From Benincasa hispida (Eukaryota > Streptophyta > Magnoliopsida > Cucurbitales > Cucurbitaceae): 64,000 nucleotides of DNA. Below are positions 1 to 11,704 of this stretch, one piece after another. The notes below the pieces were generated by a model. The model saw only the letters and a program-made list of their open reading frames with translations, was not told the origin of the DNA and ran no database searches. The first letter of the stretch is position 1. Each line of letters opens with the position of its first letter. The stretch lies in NCBI RefSeq assembly GCF_009727055.1, contig NC_052359.1, positions 14,812,932 through 14,876,931 of the forward strand, read 5' to 3'. A program made the position numbers and the translations under genes.

Positions 1-885
1 ACGAATGATCAAAACATATGGCAGACGATGAGTCCTCTCATATGTTTTCACATTGTGAGTGGCATCTTCCTGACAGGGTGATGAGACAATTCGTTTTCAG
101 TAGGATATCCCATCGCCTTGTAATACTGAACCCGTACTGCATGATATTGACCTAAGGACTGGAGATTGGTCCGAAAAAGTTGCACATTTGGTAGTGCAAT
201 GGCACTACTGTGCAAAGTTTATTGCAGTGGGGTTTCTCTTGAACAGTTTGACACAGATGTCACTCCAGAATATATTCATTGGTATAATAATATCACAAAG
301 CACTACGTCACTCGTCCGGGAGCAGCTGTGGGTCATCTGGTAAATGAATGAATATTATCTAATTTAAATTTATTTTAAATATTGTCTAATTGTTTTATAA
401 TTCACAGAGATCGAACAACAGTAGACTCCGTGAGGTTGCAAATGATCCGAACCAGGTTCTTGCTATATGTAGTGACAACCAAAGCTATATGGAGAAAATT
501 CATTATATGTATGATATACCTATTGTTCCTCCACCAGCTCCTAGACGTAGAGGACCTGTTCGGGAAGAGGATGAGTTTGATGAGGTTGCACATAATGTGG
601 AAGAGTTACCCCCTATGACGGAGACGCAGAGTTAAACTGATTATATTAGTCCGATGATGATGATGCCAGCATTTGTTCAGGACATTATGACTCAGAGGCT
701 GGTCCTTCGTTTTAATACGTGCATGGACATGGTCGGGGTAGTGGAGAGCATAATGAATATTTATATTATGAAGCGCCTGCAGAGGTACCGGAGCAACATC
801 AAGAAGAACCCGAGCACACTTAAGTTCGAAGTCGATGACGACAACCAACTCGAAATCGACGACGTCTGCCTTGCAGAACACATTG
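1..885 (+). pseudogene. Plant-mobile-domain (PMD/MAIN-like) gene remnant, 3' part
   Basis: The frame through about 50-115 reads EWHLPDRVMRQF, and 163-230 reads DWSEKVAHLVVQWH. These match the end of the plant mobile domain, annotated in databases as MAIN-like or 'serine/threonine phosphatase 7 long form'. Near 230-240 the frame shifts and continues as EQFDTDVTPEYIHWYNNITK. A 68-bp intron with GTAA...CAG ends fits 340-407. The next exon (408-635) encodes a proline/arginine-rich linker (PPPAPRRRGP) and then stops. A further shifted frame (about 650-870) is D/H/E-rich and Arg-rich at its end, as in tails of this family. PMD genes are linked to MULE-type and retroelement mobilisation. The window starts inside the gene, so the 5' part is unseen. 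With at least one frameshift and a premature stop, I read it as a pseudogene or transposon-borne copy. Confidence 0.6.
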
Positions 886-1125
886 ATTTTTGTAATTATT
901 TTTATATAAATGAGATATTTAATACATTTTTTATTTTTATGAGTTATTATTTTTTTAATTTATTCTTTTTAGAGTTTAAATAAAATAATAAATTTTTTAG
1001 AATTTTTTTTATAAAATGGAAAATTAAAAAAAAAAAGAAAGAATTAGAAAGAGAAGGTGTAATGTGTAATAATTAAAAGGGGAAAAAAGGAAAATTTGTA
1101 CGGTATTCTCCGCTCTCTATCAAAA

Positions 1126-1202
1126 TCTCGCTCTCGCTCTTGCTCTCGCTCTCGCTCACGCTCACGCTTTCGCTCAATTTTTTTTTTTTTTTTTTTTTTT
1201 TT
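1126..1202. repeat. (CTCGCT)n simple repeat followed by a 25-T run
   Basis: A degenerate CTCGCT/CTCACG hexamer array (1126-1175) runs directly into an uninterrupted T tract (1178-1202). The T tract marks the left edge of repeat R1. The 635-1125 stretch before it is AT-rich with nothing else recognisable. Confidence 0.85.
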
Positions 1203-1683
1203 GTCAAATCCATGGCATTTCGTTAAAATCCTTTATTTTTCCCAAAAATTTTATTCCAAATACGCAACACATGGGCCAACACAAGTATCTTCAAATTCAA
1301 ATTAGAATTTTTCTTAGTTAGAAGACAGGGAAAATATAAATTTTCTCTTGAACTTATTAGATTGTATTAATTTGAATCATAAGCTTTCAATGTTTCATCA
1401 ATTTTGACCTTAAACTTATAAAATGGTTGCTATTTTAATCATCAATTCAATTTTCACTAATTTGCCTATTGATTTTATTTAAAAAAAATGCTACATATTT
1501 GAATGTACATAGATTAAATCGTTACAAACAAAAATTCAGGAACTAAATTATTACTTCTAGGAAAAGAATATAATTAGGAGTGATTTTTAACCTATTATTA
1601 TATAATTAATTAAACACTTTTCCTTAATTAATTCCTTTTTCTTGAAGGAACTTGTTTCCTTATGAGTTTCCCCATCTTCATCC

Positions 1684-2246
1684 TCTATTTAAAACAACTT
1701 CATTCATCACAAAATTAACACACGATTTCTTTCTTAATCCTAATAATTTCTCCATTGCAATCGCAGTGTCTTTCCACTGCTGTCGGACTTGTAATTAAAA
1801 TATCTTCAATTTCCTACGCAAAATTTGAATCTCTATCGGTAGACTTTGAGCCAAAATGTGAGGCCATTGTTAAATTTGATGAGAATGAGAATTTGAATTT
1901 TTTCAAATTTATCGAAGAGTTCAGATTGCTCGATTTGAGCATAAGTGTTGGTTTGATGAACATTATCCACTTCAACAATAAGAACATGAAGAATATCAAG
2001 AAGAAGATGAATATGAAGAACACTTCCTTGAAGAAAGCTCCAATGAGAACAAGAATCAGAATAAGAATTTGACTTTTTTTCAAATTTATCGAAGAACTTG
2101 AAGTTTAGAATGCTCGATTTAAGAGTAGGCTTTGGTTGGATGAACATTATCGAGTTCAACAACAAGAACAACAAGAATATAAGGAAGAAGATGAATATGA
2201 AGAACAATTTCCTAAAGAAAGCTCTGCCAATTGTTGAACTTTTTTT
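1684..2246 (+). pseudogene. Broken acidic E/D/Q-rich gene copy in R1 (unrecognised family)
   Basis: I do not recognise this protein. A TATA-like CTATTTAAA lies at about 1684. The frame near 1800-1915 reads FDENENLNFFKFIEE, as in R3. A small deletion just after 'atcgaagag' then shifts the frame, so the next module survives only in another frame: FEHKCWFDEHYP followed by EYQEEDEYEEHF. A second, similar module (LWLDEHY...EYKEEDEYEEQF) follows at about 2120-2220 and ends at a stop near 2246 (SSANC then TGA). Two tandem modules of roughly 45 residues are therefore present: a hydrophobic FIEELE-type start, an aromatic FDEHYP core and an acidic Gln/Glu/Tyr tail. The first Met seen in R3 is ATA here. 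It is a pseudogene in this copy. Confidence 0.5.
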
Positions 2247-2358
2247 TCCCCTCTTCTTCTTCTAATTAAATCTGAGTCGGAGAGTTGTATTTGGCTATGT
2301 GATTTTACAGATGTTTTCCTTCCATGAACTTTTATTATCTTTTTGCCCTTAGTGGCTT

Positions 2359-2364
2359 AATAAA
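2359..2364 (+). promoter_or_regulatory. AATAAA poly(A) signal candidate
   Basis: AATAAA followed by a T/G-rich stretch about 110 bp after the stop of the acidic frame. It is conserved in R2 (about 10633), which has lost the 5' part of the gene. This supports the block once being a complete transcription unit. Confidence 0.4.
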
Positions 2365-3372
2365 ATGTGATTATGTTTTGTTTAAAAAAACAAAATTCAA
2401 AATTAAGTTATTGCATTATAAAATTGACACTTAACTTTAATAATATTTCTTATGATAGAGATTAAATATGTTTACCAATTTTAAAATATAACTACTCATC
2501 ATTAGTTACTAAAGTTTAAGAGTTAAATTATTACCATTAATTCTTTCTGGTTTAATTTTCTTTAAAAAGTTGTAAAACATGCGCCCATTATATTAAAATA
2601 TAATTTTTTATTATTAAGAAGGTATTAATACTATTTTTAACTTTTATATATAATTATTTAAGTTTAGGTTTTATACAAATTAGTTTTAAAAAAATATAGA
2701 CATTAATTACATATCTTGGGCTATAAAAAGTAAAAACAAACATAATTTACATATCTAAATATAAAGATTAGTTATTTCAAATCTTTAAATATTAAACGGT
2801 TGTTTGGTAATTATTTTATTTTTTTGTTTTTGTTTTTTAAAATTAAGCTTATGGACACTATTTCTAACTCTACATTTCTTCCTTGTTTTTGTTGTTAGAA
2901 TTTGGCTAGGAATTCAACCATTGTACTTAAAAAAAAGGTGAAAATCATTGTAAAAAGCATGGATAAAATAGGTTTAATAAAAACCAAAAATACAATGGTT
3001 ATCAAATTGGACATTAAATTTTTCATATTTAATGTCTCTATTGTCAACATGAACATAGTTGATGTGAAAATATTGTTGAGTGGGTAAGAGCTTGTTAGTT
3101 GGCAATCTAGATTATGGTTTATGTATTTTAGATTCATTTTATTCAACATATATGTATTTGGAAAATATATATATATATATATATATATTAGGATTCTGTG
3201 TTCCAACAGTGCAAATTTTGAAAACAACATTTTTATGTTTTCTTTGTATCTAGATGTTTGACAAAATTATTTTAAATGAAGATAAAAATATCAAGAAATA
3301 TAGTATACCTTGTTATAAAATGAATTCATTTCTTAAAAGTAAGTTTAAATATGTATTATGTAATGCATTATG

Positions 3373-3778
3373 GGTAGATTTGGACCAGAGGGCATAATTG
3401 ACTTTTTAGAGTTTATAAACTATCTGATAAAAAAAAATGGCAAAGTTCGAGCCAGAAAACCATACCCGATGACCCGATGAATTCACATTTTATATATTAA
3501 AATTTCAACCATTTCTAAAATTTAAGACGGAATTGCAACATTTCTTTAAGTTTAGGGTCAAATTTCGGTGAAATTAAAAATGTTAATATCCAGATTGATA
3601 CATGGTTAAAATTCCTTTTTTCCCAAAATCTATACACCATATCTAAGACAATATCATCTTGTCTCAATATCTAAAGAGTACTCTACATATTTGGATAAGA
3701 AAATAATACCTTATACGTTCTTTGGTTTTGGCTCTAGTTTCTATATGATTCCTTAGTTTGAAAATGTTAGACATCTAG
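3373..3778. other. Unique AT-rich spacer
   Basis: I see no gene, RNA or terminal repeat here. It lies between the end of R1 and the left TSD of LTR E1. Confidence 0.5.
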
Positions 3779-4125
3779 TGTGAAACTCGGAATTCCATTT
3801 TCCCTTTTAAGCAGGAAATAAAAGAGATTAACTAAGTATGAGTGGGATCCTAAGTTAAAGAATATGAAATTTCTAAGTGATTAAAAGGATTTGTTAAATA
3901 GCTTTGGAAATAAGTCATAACTAGTGAAATTTGGCTAAGTATAACCATGCGTTGGAAGCCAAGGAGAAAAATGACTAAGTGTTTGAACATGCGTTGGTGT
4001 GGTGCCATGCATTAGCCATGAAGTTTTGAGAGGTTACTTGAGCATTGAGAGAGGCTGAAGTATGTCCAAGAACAACGCATGTTGCAGCTAATGCCTTGAG
4101 AGGTTAGAACAACACATGTGGTGCG

Positions 4126-4450
4126 ATGGATGCGATGGACGCGACAGCGTTACGCGAGGCATGTGGTGATACGGTGCGAGGGCATGCAGTGATGCTACGC
4201 ATGCGGTGGATGGTCACATGCGTTGGTGTCATACGACGGTGCTATGCGTCAGCACTATGCATTGGTGATTCGGCGGTGCTATGCGTCGTGACTACCAGAC
4301 AGGTATGCGTCGATGGTATACGGCAGCACTATGCATTGGTGTCACACGGTGATGCTATGCGGCAATACTATGCGTCGATGCTATGCGGCAACGTTATGCG
4401 TTGGTAGTATGCGGCAACAATGTTAGGCGATGAACTATGCGACGGTAAGA
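4126..4450. repeat. Minisatellite in LTR E1 (gatgctatgcg-type units)
   Basis: Irregular units of about 18-22 bp built on 'gatgctatgcggc' and 'gcgtcgatg', much richer in G+C than the rest of the LTR. Open frames here are by-products of the repeat. Confidence 0.8.
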
Positions 4451-5480
4451 CGAGCCAAGATGGATGCATGCACCAATTGGTGGAGTCCAGACATGAGAAT
4501 GTTGCGGCAATTGAATGGGCGCATTTGTGGCTAGATGACCGCATATGAAGTTGGACGAACGCATATGAGGGTGGATGGACACATCCAAGGACATCATCCA
4601 GACATGTGGCTTGTTAGGAAGGAGTCTTAGGCCTTAAGTAAATGAGGTGGGTGCACGAGCAGACATGCAAAGTTAAGTCTTAAGTACTGGCTATGGCTGA
4701 AGAGGACACTTAAGATTGCATTGATATGGGGGATGCGTTGATAGTGTAAGGTGAAGACACATCGAGCAGGAGATGGAAGAGGCTAGGAGTTGGCAGAAGA
4801 TAAGAAAAACACTTGGATGTGATCAATGGAAGAGGTGTCAGGAAAAGAAGAAGGGTTAAACGTCTATAAAAGGGGCAGAATGCCTCACTTCAACCCACAC
4901 ATCAGTTAAGTACATAAAAACCACAAAGAAAGGAAAGAATAAGAGATATTCGAAGGAGGGAAGGCAGTATTCGGGTGGAGGTAGAAGCAAAGGTGCCGAA
5001 GGGAACAGGGTTGTACGGGCAGACACATAGGCTAACTTCAAACAAGAAGCTTTTCCAAACTACTCGTGCAAATTAGGTGATTTTTGAACCAAAAGTTTCT
5101 AAATTAAATGTATTCGGTGTAAGGGTTGCCTTAACACAACTATAAATCTAAAACTATCAAATTCAAGGAAAACCGAGAGGTACTCACTAGTGAAGAGACA
5201 GCCGGGCCAAGAGGAATAAACTTGAGACTCGGAACTTTCGCCAAGGAATTTCAAGGAAAAACTTTAAGGTATTATAGTTAAGCCATTTCAAAACAAAAGA
5301 GTGAGTAATCTAAGCTTAAAGTTAAACCTGAAATAGGGTCCAGTGGAGGAACAAGGGAAACCGGGTGAACTAGGAAGAAAGATCTTAACAGATCACTTCG
5401 AGTAGTTACTTCTTTTACTCTTTTAAGCATATTTTGAGTTGATATGCTGTAGTTTATATTATGAGATGAGTATGACGTTG

Positions 5481-5617
5481 GGATGGTCAGGGGGTCTGTG
5501 GACTTAGAGCCTGAGCCCAAAAATCAATCCTTACAGGATGGTCAGGGGACCAAGGAGTCTAGTTCCTTGAATGGGACGGTCAGAGGGCCAATGGGCCTAG
5601 CTTCTAAGCCCATGAAA
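5481..5617. repeat. Three-unit tandem array in E1
   Basis: Three imperfect units each start 'gatggtcag(a/g)gg' and run through 'cctagcttctgagccca'. The same triple array sits at the matching place in E2 (27491-27658) and E4 (50789-50943 and 52287-52441). Confidence 0.8.
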
Positions 5618-6090
5618 GGGAGAACTATGTGCACATAAGTTGATATTTTTAGATATGAATATTAACTATCTATCATGTGTGTAGGTAGGTTTGTGAAAAG
5701 CTTCATGGTATGGTGGAGGTTTGCATGGGAACCTCGTGATAATGCTTGTAAAAGACTTGTATTTGTTTTACCACTCACTAAGCTTTGTAAAGCTCATGGT
5801 TGTCTCTGTGTTTCTCTTGCAAGTAGCTAACGAGTCCAGGTTGCGGTGTTGGTCAAGGTCTGCCACAAGTCTAGAAATAGTATTAAATGAGATTGGTAGT
5901 AGGGATAGTGTCCTTCATGTAAATGTAACTTGAATTTGTAAACTAGTTTCTAAGTAAAACATGTAATATTTTTCCGTTGCTGTTATAAGTAAGGTTATTA
6001 AAAGAAACTAGTAGGTTAACCAAAGTAGCATCAGTTAATATCATGTCTCTTCTTGGGCTTAGGAGTGTGAGCTCGGGGCGGGGTGTGACA

Positions 6091-6612
6091 TATAGTCTTT
6101 AAGTTTTGAGTTTTATTTCAATTTAGTTCATAAGTTTAAAAATATTACAATTTTACCCTTGAGATTTGAATCTTGTTTCAATTTGGTTTCTAGGTTTTAA
6201 GATTTTACATTTTAACCTCAGATTTTTATTAAATACTAACTTTCTATCATTGACGTCAAATTCTATTAATTAATTAAAAATAGTTATGAAATTTTAAATT
6301 TAATTTTAAAAGTGATAAAAATAGTGAAATTTAATTAATTATAATTCTTTTAACGATTTTTAATTTATCAATATAAATTAACTCTAAAGATGAAAAATGA
6401 GTATTTAATGCCAAATCGAGGTTAAAAATGTAAATCTTGAAACATAAGAACCAAATTGAGAAAAAAACTTAAATGTCAAGTAAAATTGTAGCATTTTGAA
6501 TCCTTAAAGACTAAATTGAAACAAAATTTAGAACTCAAGGACTAAATATGTAATATTTTGAAATTCAGAGACTAAATAGAAATTAAGCTCAAATCTAAGG
6601 ACCAAAATGATA
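6091..6612. mobile_element. Fold-back (long inverted repeat) element
   Basis: The left arm begins 'gtctttaagttttgag' and the right arm ends 'ctcaaatctaaggacc'. The reverse complement of the last ~130 bp aligns with the first ~130 bp, including 'atattacaattttac' against 'atattacatatttag'. The centre is AT-rich. The structure resembles the 'phrase-repeat' MITEs of plants. No transposase is present. A clean TSD is not visible, partly because LTR E1 abuts the left end. Confidence 0.6.
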
Positions 6613-6779
6613 TTTTTTTCCTAAAATAAAGTTCTTTACACCATCCACATATTTACGATAGAAAGAAAGAAAGTAGTTATTAATGCTCTTCATAGTTCAT
6701 ATTTTCCACAAAAATTAAAAGACGCTATTTCCATAATAACTCAAATCCCAAACGGTTTCGGAAAAGGAAATTTAAAAAT

Positions 6780-6930
6780 AAAATATAATATTAAAATTAA
6801 TATAATATTATATAATATTAAAAACACATAATATAATATAATATTAAAATAAATTAAACATAATATATAAATAAACAATATAAATAAATTATTATTATTT
6901 TGTTTATTATTATTATTATTTTGTTATTTA
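6780..6930. repeat. AT-rich tract with (ATT)n
   Basis: The 'aatataatattaaaat' tract at 6780-6890 is nearly repeated at 7728-7815 and in R3 at 44437-44510. It is followed by an (ATT)n microsatellite around 6889-6916. Nothing coding is seen. Confidence 0.7.
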
Positions 6931-8596
6931 TATAAATAGTTTATCATTTTTTCTATGTGTGAAAATTTCTCCTTTTAAAATAAGATTTTTATAATTCCTT
7001 TTCCACTTTTTATATATTCCTTTTCTTTCTTTTCTCTACCGTCAAATATGATGATTATTACAGCAAGGGAGATTTTTCAAATGTACCAAGGGTAAGGTAG
7101 GATTAAGAAAGTGAGCTAAAGCTAGAAAGTGATAACAATGAGAACGAAAGTTTGTCAAGTTTTGTTTTTTAAAAAATTTTGAGTCATTCGTATAAAAATT
7201 GCTAAAAGGTCTATGAATATAACAAATTTCAAAATTTCAAAATAGAAATCGTATAATTTTATTCAACAGTGGTGTTCATCATTTTTAAGTCATTCCAAGT
7301 GTTGACAGCTCTAATAATTGTTAGACATAGATTTTCTTCTGCATTTATATTAACTACATATTTGTGTCCTTATTTTAATTTTATTACCCTATTGATTTTC
7401 ATGATAATAATGTAAAAGTGATAATAATTTTAGTTTTGTTCATAACAAATTTAATTTTTTAGTATAAATTAGGGTGGGAGATTTGGAACATGGACCTCTC
7501 GGTCCTTGGTACATATATACGCCTCTTTTTGGCCCTTGTGATTATAAAATAACAAATTTTGAAATTTGGTTTTATAATAAATTAATAAAAAAAAACTGTT
7601 TTACCTTTTTTTCCTTTAAAAAAATGCAAAACTAACTTTTCGTTTTCAAATTTAGTTTACAATCAGATTTTAATAAAAAAAACTATTGTGAATTTGAGGA
7701 ACACAATAAGAACACAAATACCAATAAAATATGATATTAAAATAAATATAATATTATATAATATTAAAATAAATTAAACATAGTATATAAATAAACAAAA
7801 TAAAATAAATTAACAAAATATGAAGTAAGAAATTTCTCTAAAATATTAACTTTCTCCAATTTTTAGGGATTTTGCCCAATGTGTGTCATTCAAAACCTAC
7901 CAAATGAATTTGACAAGTAGGAGATAGATTATATGGATACTAATAATGTATAATGTTGAGACACATGAATAACACTTTGGGAAATAAGGGCATGACACAT
8001 GGTCAATGGACACTAAGCATGAGTATCTAATGAGCATCTAATGAGAATCTAGCATCATAATATTTATAATAAACACATTTTTTATTTTAAAAAAAGTTTT
8101 CTTTTTTTTTTTTTCTCTCATTTATTCCTTATTTTCCTTCTCATCCTTCCATATTCTTCATTCAACATTTATGACAATCACCGCTTTGGATATAGACTTC
8201 ATTCAACTCAGTCGTCGATGACTAGCAGTAGGTAAGCAGCGTGGTCGTTGGATAGTGGGCAGTGAAGAAATTTTGATGACCCACGACATGATCGATGCCA
8301 CACTTTGGTGGTTAGAGCCCCGAAACAAGAGAATTTGAAATGGAGGAAGAAGAAGAAGGGAAAAGGGAGGAAAAAAACAAAAATCAATCACTAGGAAGAC
8401 AATGGGTGGTCGATTGTGGGCAATGAGGCCAAAGCATATCTAACGATCCACGGCTAGAATGATTATTGTCACACTAAGCTTTTAGAATAAGAGAGTTTGT
8501 TTTTTTATTGTAAAAATGAAGAAGATGAAAGGAAGGAGAAATCTAAGGGAATTAGGAGAATTAGAGGAAAATGGAGGAAGGAGGAAAGATAAATTT

Positions 8597-9431
8597 TAGG
8601 GGTATTCGTGGGTTGGGTTGGATTGAAGAACTTTTTAGATTCAACCCAATTGTTTTGGTTGTAAACTTTTCAACCCAAATAACCTTATTAAAAAATGAAT
8701 CCAACCCAATCCAACCATGAAATATTTTGTTTGAGCTAGTTCAGGTTACTCGGACCATTGATTTAAAATTTTATTCTAAAAACAAGTAAAATGTAAATAT
8801 GTAAAGATCTAATTTAATTATTTTCATATATTAAATTAAGATTGACAATTCAATTTCAATTTATATAATGAAAGTTTTCTTTTTCAAAGTGCTAAGAAAC
8901 TATTTTAAAGAGTTGTTGGAGAATGAATTATTTAAAAATAATGAAATTAAATAAAACTAAAATCAATATAGGGTTATTTTTAAATATAGAAAAATAAACC
9001 AAAATATTTACAAAATATAGAAAAATTTTAGAACTATCAATGATAGATGTTGATAGACTTCTATCGGTGTCTATTATTGATATTGATAGACACTGATAGA
9101 CTTCTATCAGTGTTTATCATTGATAATTCGAAAATTTGCTATATTTTGTAAATATTTTCAACAGTTTTACAATTTGAAATAAATTTTCATTAATATATGT
9201 ATAAATAATTTTATTATAAGTAACAAAAAAAATATATTTTTTAAAGTTATAATAAGTTCGAGTTGGTTTGGATTGAATTGGGTTATATTAGATGAACAAA
9301 CCAACTCAATCCATAAAATCTTCATTTATTTGAACCCAACCCAATGCAAATGAGTTGATAACCTAACTCAACCGCACAGGTTAGGCTGGGAGATCCATTT
9401 TTTTAGTTATTGAGTTTTTTGAACACCTCTA
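8597..9431. mobile_element. hAT-type MITE in R2
   Basis: The ends are TAGGGGTATTCG and GAACACCTCTA, which are inverted copies. The flanks are ATAAATTT (8589-8596) and ATAAAATT (9432-9439), an 8-bp TSD with one mismatch, as for hAT elements. The interior has 'gggttgggttgg' and 'caacccaaccca' stretches in inverted orientation. It contains a nested MITE at about 8972-9203. The R3 copy at 45286-45892 lacks that insert. Confidence 0.7.
8972..9203. mobile_element. Nested MITE with 'tttacaaaatatag' inverted ends
   Basis: It is present in R2 but absent from R3, where 'caatataggtataaac' is continuous. The ends carry 'aaaatatttacaaaatatag' and its inverse 'ctatattttgtaaatatttt'. The centre is a degenerate array of 'gatagacttctatcagtg'. 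A related element lies at about 53801-53975. Confidence 0.65.
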
Positions 9432-10138
9432 ATAAAATTGAAAAATATAAACATAAAAAAGTCATCAATGGTCGTTGGTCATAGATGATTGACCAATAGT
9501 CACTAGTGTATACCTGGTGGGAATTATCGATAGTCACACAATCGGTGATCAGTTAAAGTCAGTCGCTGACTTTCAACGATATTTGTCAACGATTAGCTGA
9601 CAGCGGTCGTCACCTACGGTTATGATAGTCCGCTAGCAATGGTTATCAATAAGAACAACAAGAATATCAAGAAGATGAATATGAAAAACAATTTCTTAAA
9701 GAAAGCTCTGCCAATTGTTGAACTTTTTCCCCCTCTTCTTATTCTCTGTTTTTTGTTCCTTTTTCTTTTTTTTAATTTGATTTTGGATTTTCTTTCTCTT
9801 TTTACCGATTAATTGTGTATTTTGTCCCTACTTAATAATTCATCAATATATTGGATGAGTTTTTAATTTTTAATTTTTAATTTTATTCCATGGACGATGG
9901 TAAACTTAAATATATGTGGTCCTATATTTGATTTTTTACTGGTTTGATCCCTACAAATTTTTTTAACAATAATTAAACTACATATCTCTCTGAATCAAAC
10001 ATGCTAACTTCACCGGTATATGTTTTTGTGCATATATGTTTTATGTTAAGTTCTATTGTTGTTTTTATTAAAAGCCTATTACTTTCCAATTAAATGCAAT
10101 ATATCAACAATATATGAGAGTATTTTTGTATAATTGGA

Positions 10139-10215
10139 GAGTATGTGATTGAACCTCCAACCTCTAAAAATAGAGTGCATATCGATACCATTAAATTGAG
10201 TTCACACCGGTAAGA
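10139..10215 (-). mobile_element. tRNA-derived SINE-like fragment
   Basis: On the minus strand it reads 'aatttaatggtatcgatatgc...aggttggaggttcaatcac'. The end resembles an RNA polymerase III B-box (GGTTCAATCC) and the start a weak A-box. A second copy lies at about 48143-48210 beside R3. Without a full 5'/3' structure the call is tentative. Confidence 0.35.
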
Positions 10216-11704
10216 ATGAATATTTCAATGATTAATTCTGTCTTTTTTTTAATTAAAAATATAATGATGTAAAGAAGTATTTGAATTATGCTAGGATAGC
10301 AAATTTGTTACTAAATGAAATTTGAATTTACTTTTTCTACTCAATTACATTTGCCATTAGTTTAATAATACCAAATAACATCACAAAATAATTTACTAAG
10401 TTTTAAAATAGGTTTTTTAATATACTTTCAAGTATATTTTAATAAGTTTTATTAAAAATGTTTGAATAGAGTTTTTAAAAAATATTTTTTTCTCAAGTCA
10501 ATCTAAATGGGCCTTAGAAGTTTTTTTTCTCACAATCTAAATGGGCCCAAAATCTGAGTCGAAGAGTTGTATTTGGCTATGTGACTTTACAGATGCTTTC
10601 CTTCGATGAGCTTTTATTATCTTTTTGCGAGCTTAATAAAATGTGATTATGTTTTTGTTTTAAAAAAAATTCAAAATTAAGTTATTACATTATAAAACTG
10701 ACACTTAACTTTAATAATATTTTTTTACGATAGAAATTAAATATGTTTACTAATTTTACAACTACTGATCATTAGTTACTAAAGTTTAAGATTGAAATTA
10801 TTATCCTTAATTCTCTCAGATTTAATTTTCTTCCGAAAGTTGTAAAAGATGCACCCATTATATTAAAATATAATTTTATATTATTAAATAGGTATTAATA
10901 CTATTTTGACATTTAATAAGTAATTATTTAAATTTAGTTTTTTTATACAAATTAGTTTAAAAAAATAGATATTAATTACATATGTTGGGCTAGAAAAAAT
11001 AAAAAAAATAAAAATTTACGTATCTAAACATAAGGATTAGTTATTTCAAATCTTTAAATATTAAATGCCCGTTTCGTAATAATTTTATTTTTTATTTTTG
11101 TTTTTTAAAATTAAGCCTATGTATACTATTTCTATCTCTCAAATTTCTTTCTTTGTTATTTACTTTGCACTAATTGTTTAAAAAATCAAGCTAAATTTTG
11201 AGAACTAAAAAAAATTGCATTCAAAAAGTTGTTTATGTTGTTAGTATTTGGCTAAGAATTCAACTATTGTACTTAAGAAAAATACAAATCATTGTAAAAA
11301 ATGTGGATAAAATAGGCTTAATAAAAAATAAAATAAAATGCTTACCAAATAGGAGATAAATTTTTTTATATTTAATGTCTCTATTGTCAAGATGAACATA
11401 GTTGTCGTGACATAAAATGGTTCGATTATCTCAACTTGCATATATTCTAATATATATGTATGTATATTAGTCACTCCAAATATTGTTGAGTGGGTAAGAG
11501 CATGTTAGTTGGCAATCTAGATTATGTTTTATGTATTTTAGATTCATTTAATTCAACAAATATGTATTTGGCAATATATATAGAGAGATATATAGATATA
11601 TATTTATGAAAATATTTTAGGATTCTAATACAAATTCTGAAAACAACAGTTTTATGTTTTCTTTAAATCTAGATTTTGGATAGAATTATTTTAAATGAAA
11701 AGAA

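Larger units (their letters stand above)
1178..3372 (+). repeat. Large dispersed repeat, copy R1
   Basis: This stretch aligns by eye with 46108-48137 (R3) and, from about 2150 on, with parts of 9652-11722 (R2). Shared landmarks are 'tcatggcatttc', the promoter and frame of the acidic pseudogene, a poly(A) signal region, and a right part with 'gtctctattgtcaacatgaacatag' and an (AT)n tract at 3164-3188. Homology stops near 3372, after 'taatgcattatgg'. No transposase or RT is visible and the ends are not defined by TIRs or a TSD. It could be a non-autonomous element with a captured gene or a piece of segmental duplication. Confidence 0.7.
3779..6090 (+). mobile_element. Solo LTR E1 (2,312 bp, TG...CA)
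   Basis: It begins TGTGAAACTCGG and ends GGGGTGTGACA. The flanks are TCTAG (3774-3778) and TATAG (6091-6095), a 5-bp TSD with one mismatch. The body contains a GC-rich minisatellite (about 4126-4450), a TATA box (CTATAAAA, 4864), a three-unit tandem array (5481-5617), and a conserved palindrome at 5781-5794 near the 3' end. No gag or pol lies inside, so this fits a solo LTR left after LTR-LTR recombination. The family is probably gypsy-type because of its long LTR, but no coding part is available to prove it. E2 is a close relative. Confidence 0.75.

Noticed and set aside
1096..1305. Ser/Arg-rich frame (RSRSRSRS)
   Set aside because: Produced by the CTCGCT repeat and poly-T; not an SR protein.
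1755..2072. Intact 105-codon gene in R1
   Set aside because: The frame starts at a non-ATG codon, and comparison with R3 shows a deletion-induced shift; only part of it is ancestral coding sequence.
3779..6090. E1 as a Helitron or MITE
   Set aside because: TG...CA ends with a 5-bp TSD, an internal TATA box and a length of 2.3 kb fit an LTR; there is no TC...CTRR end and no A/T target.
10139..10215. Functional tRNA gene
   Set aside because: There is no cloverleaf or acceptor stem; only a B-box-like end remains, as in SINEs.
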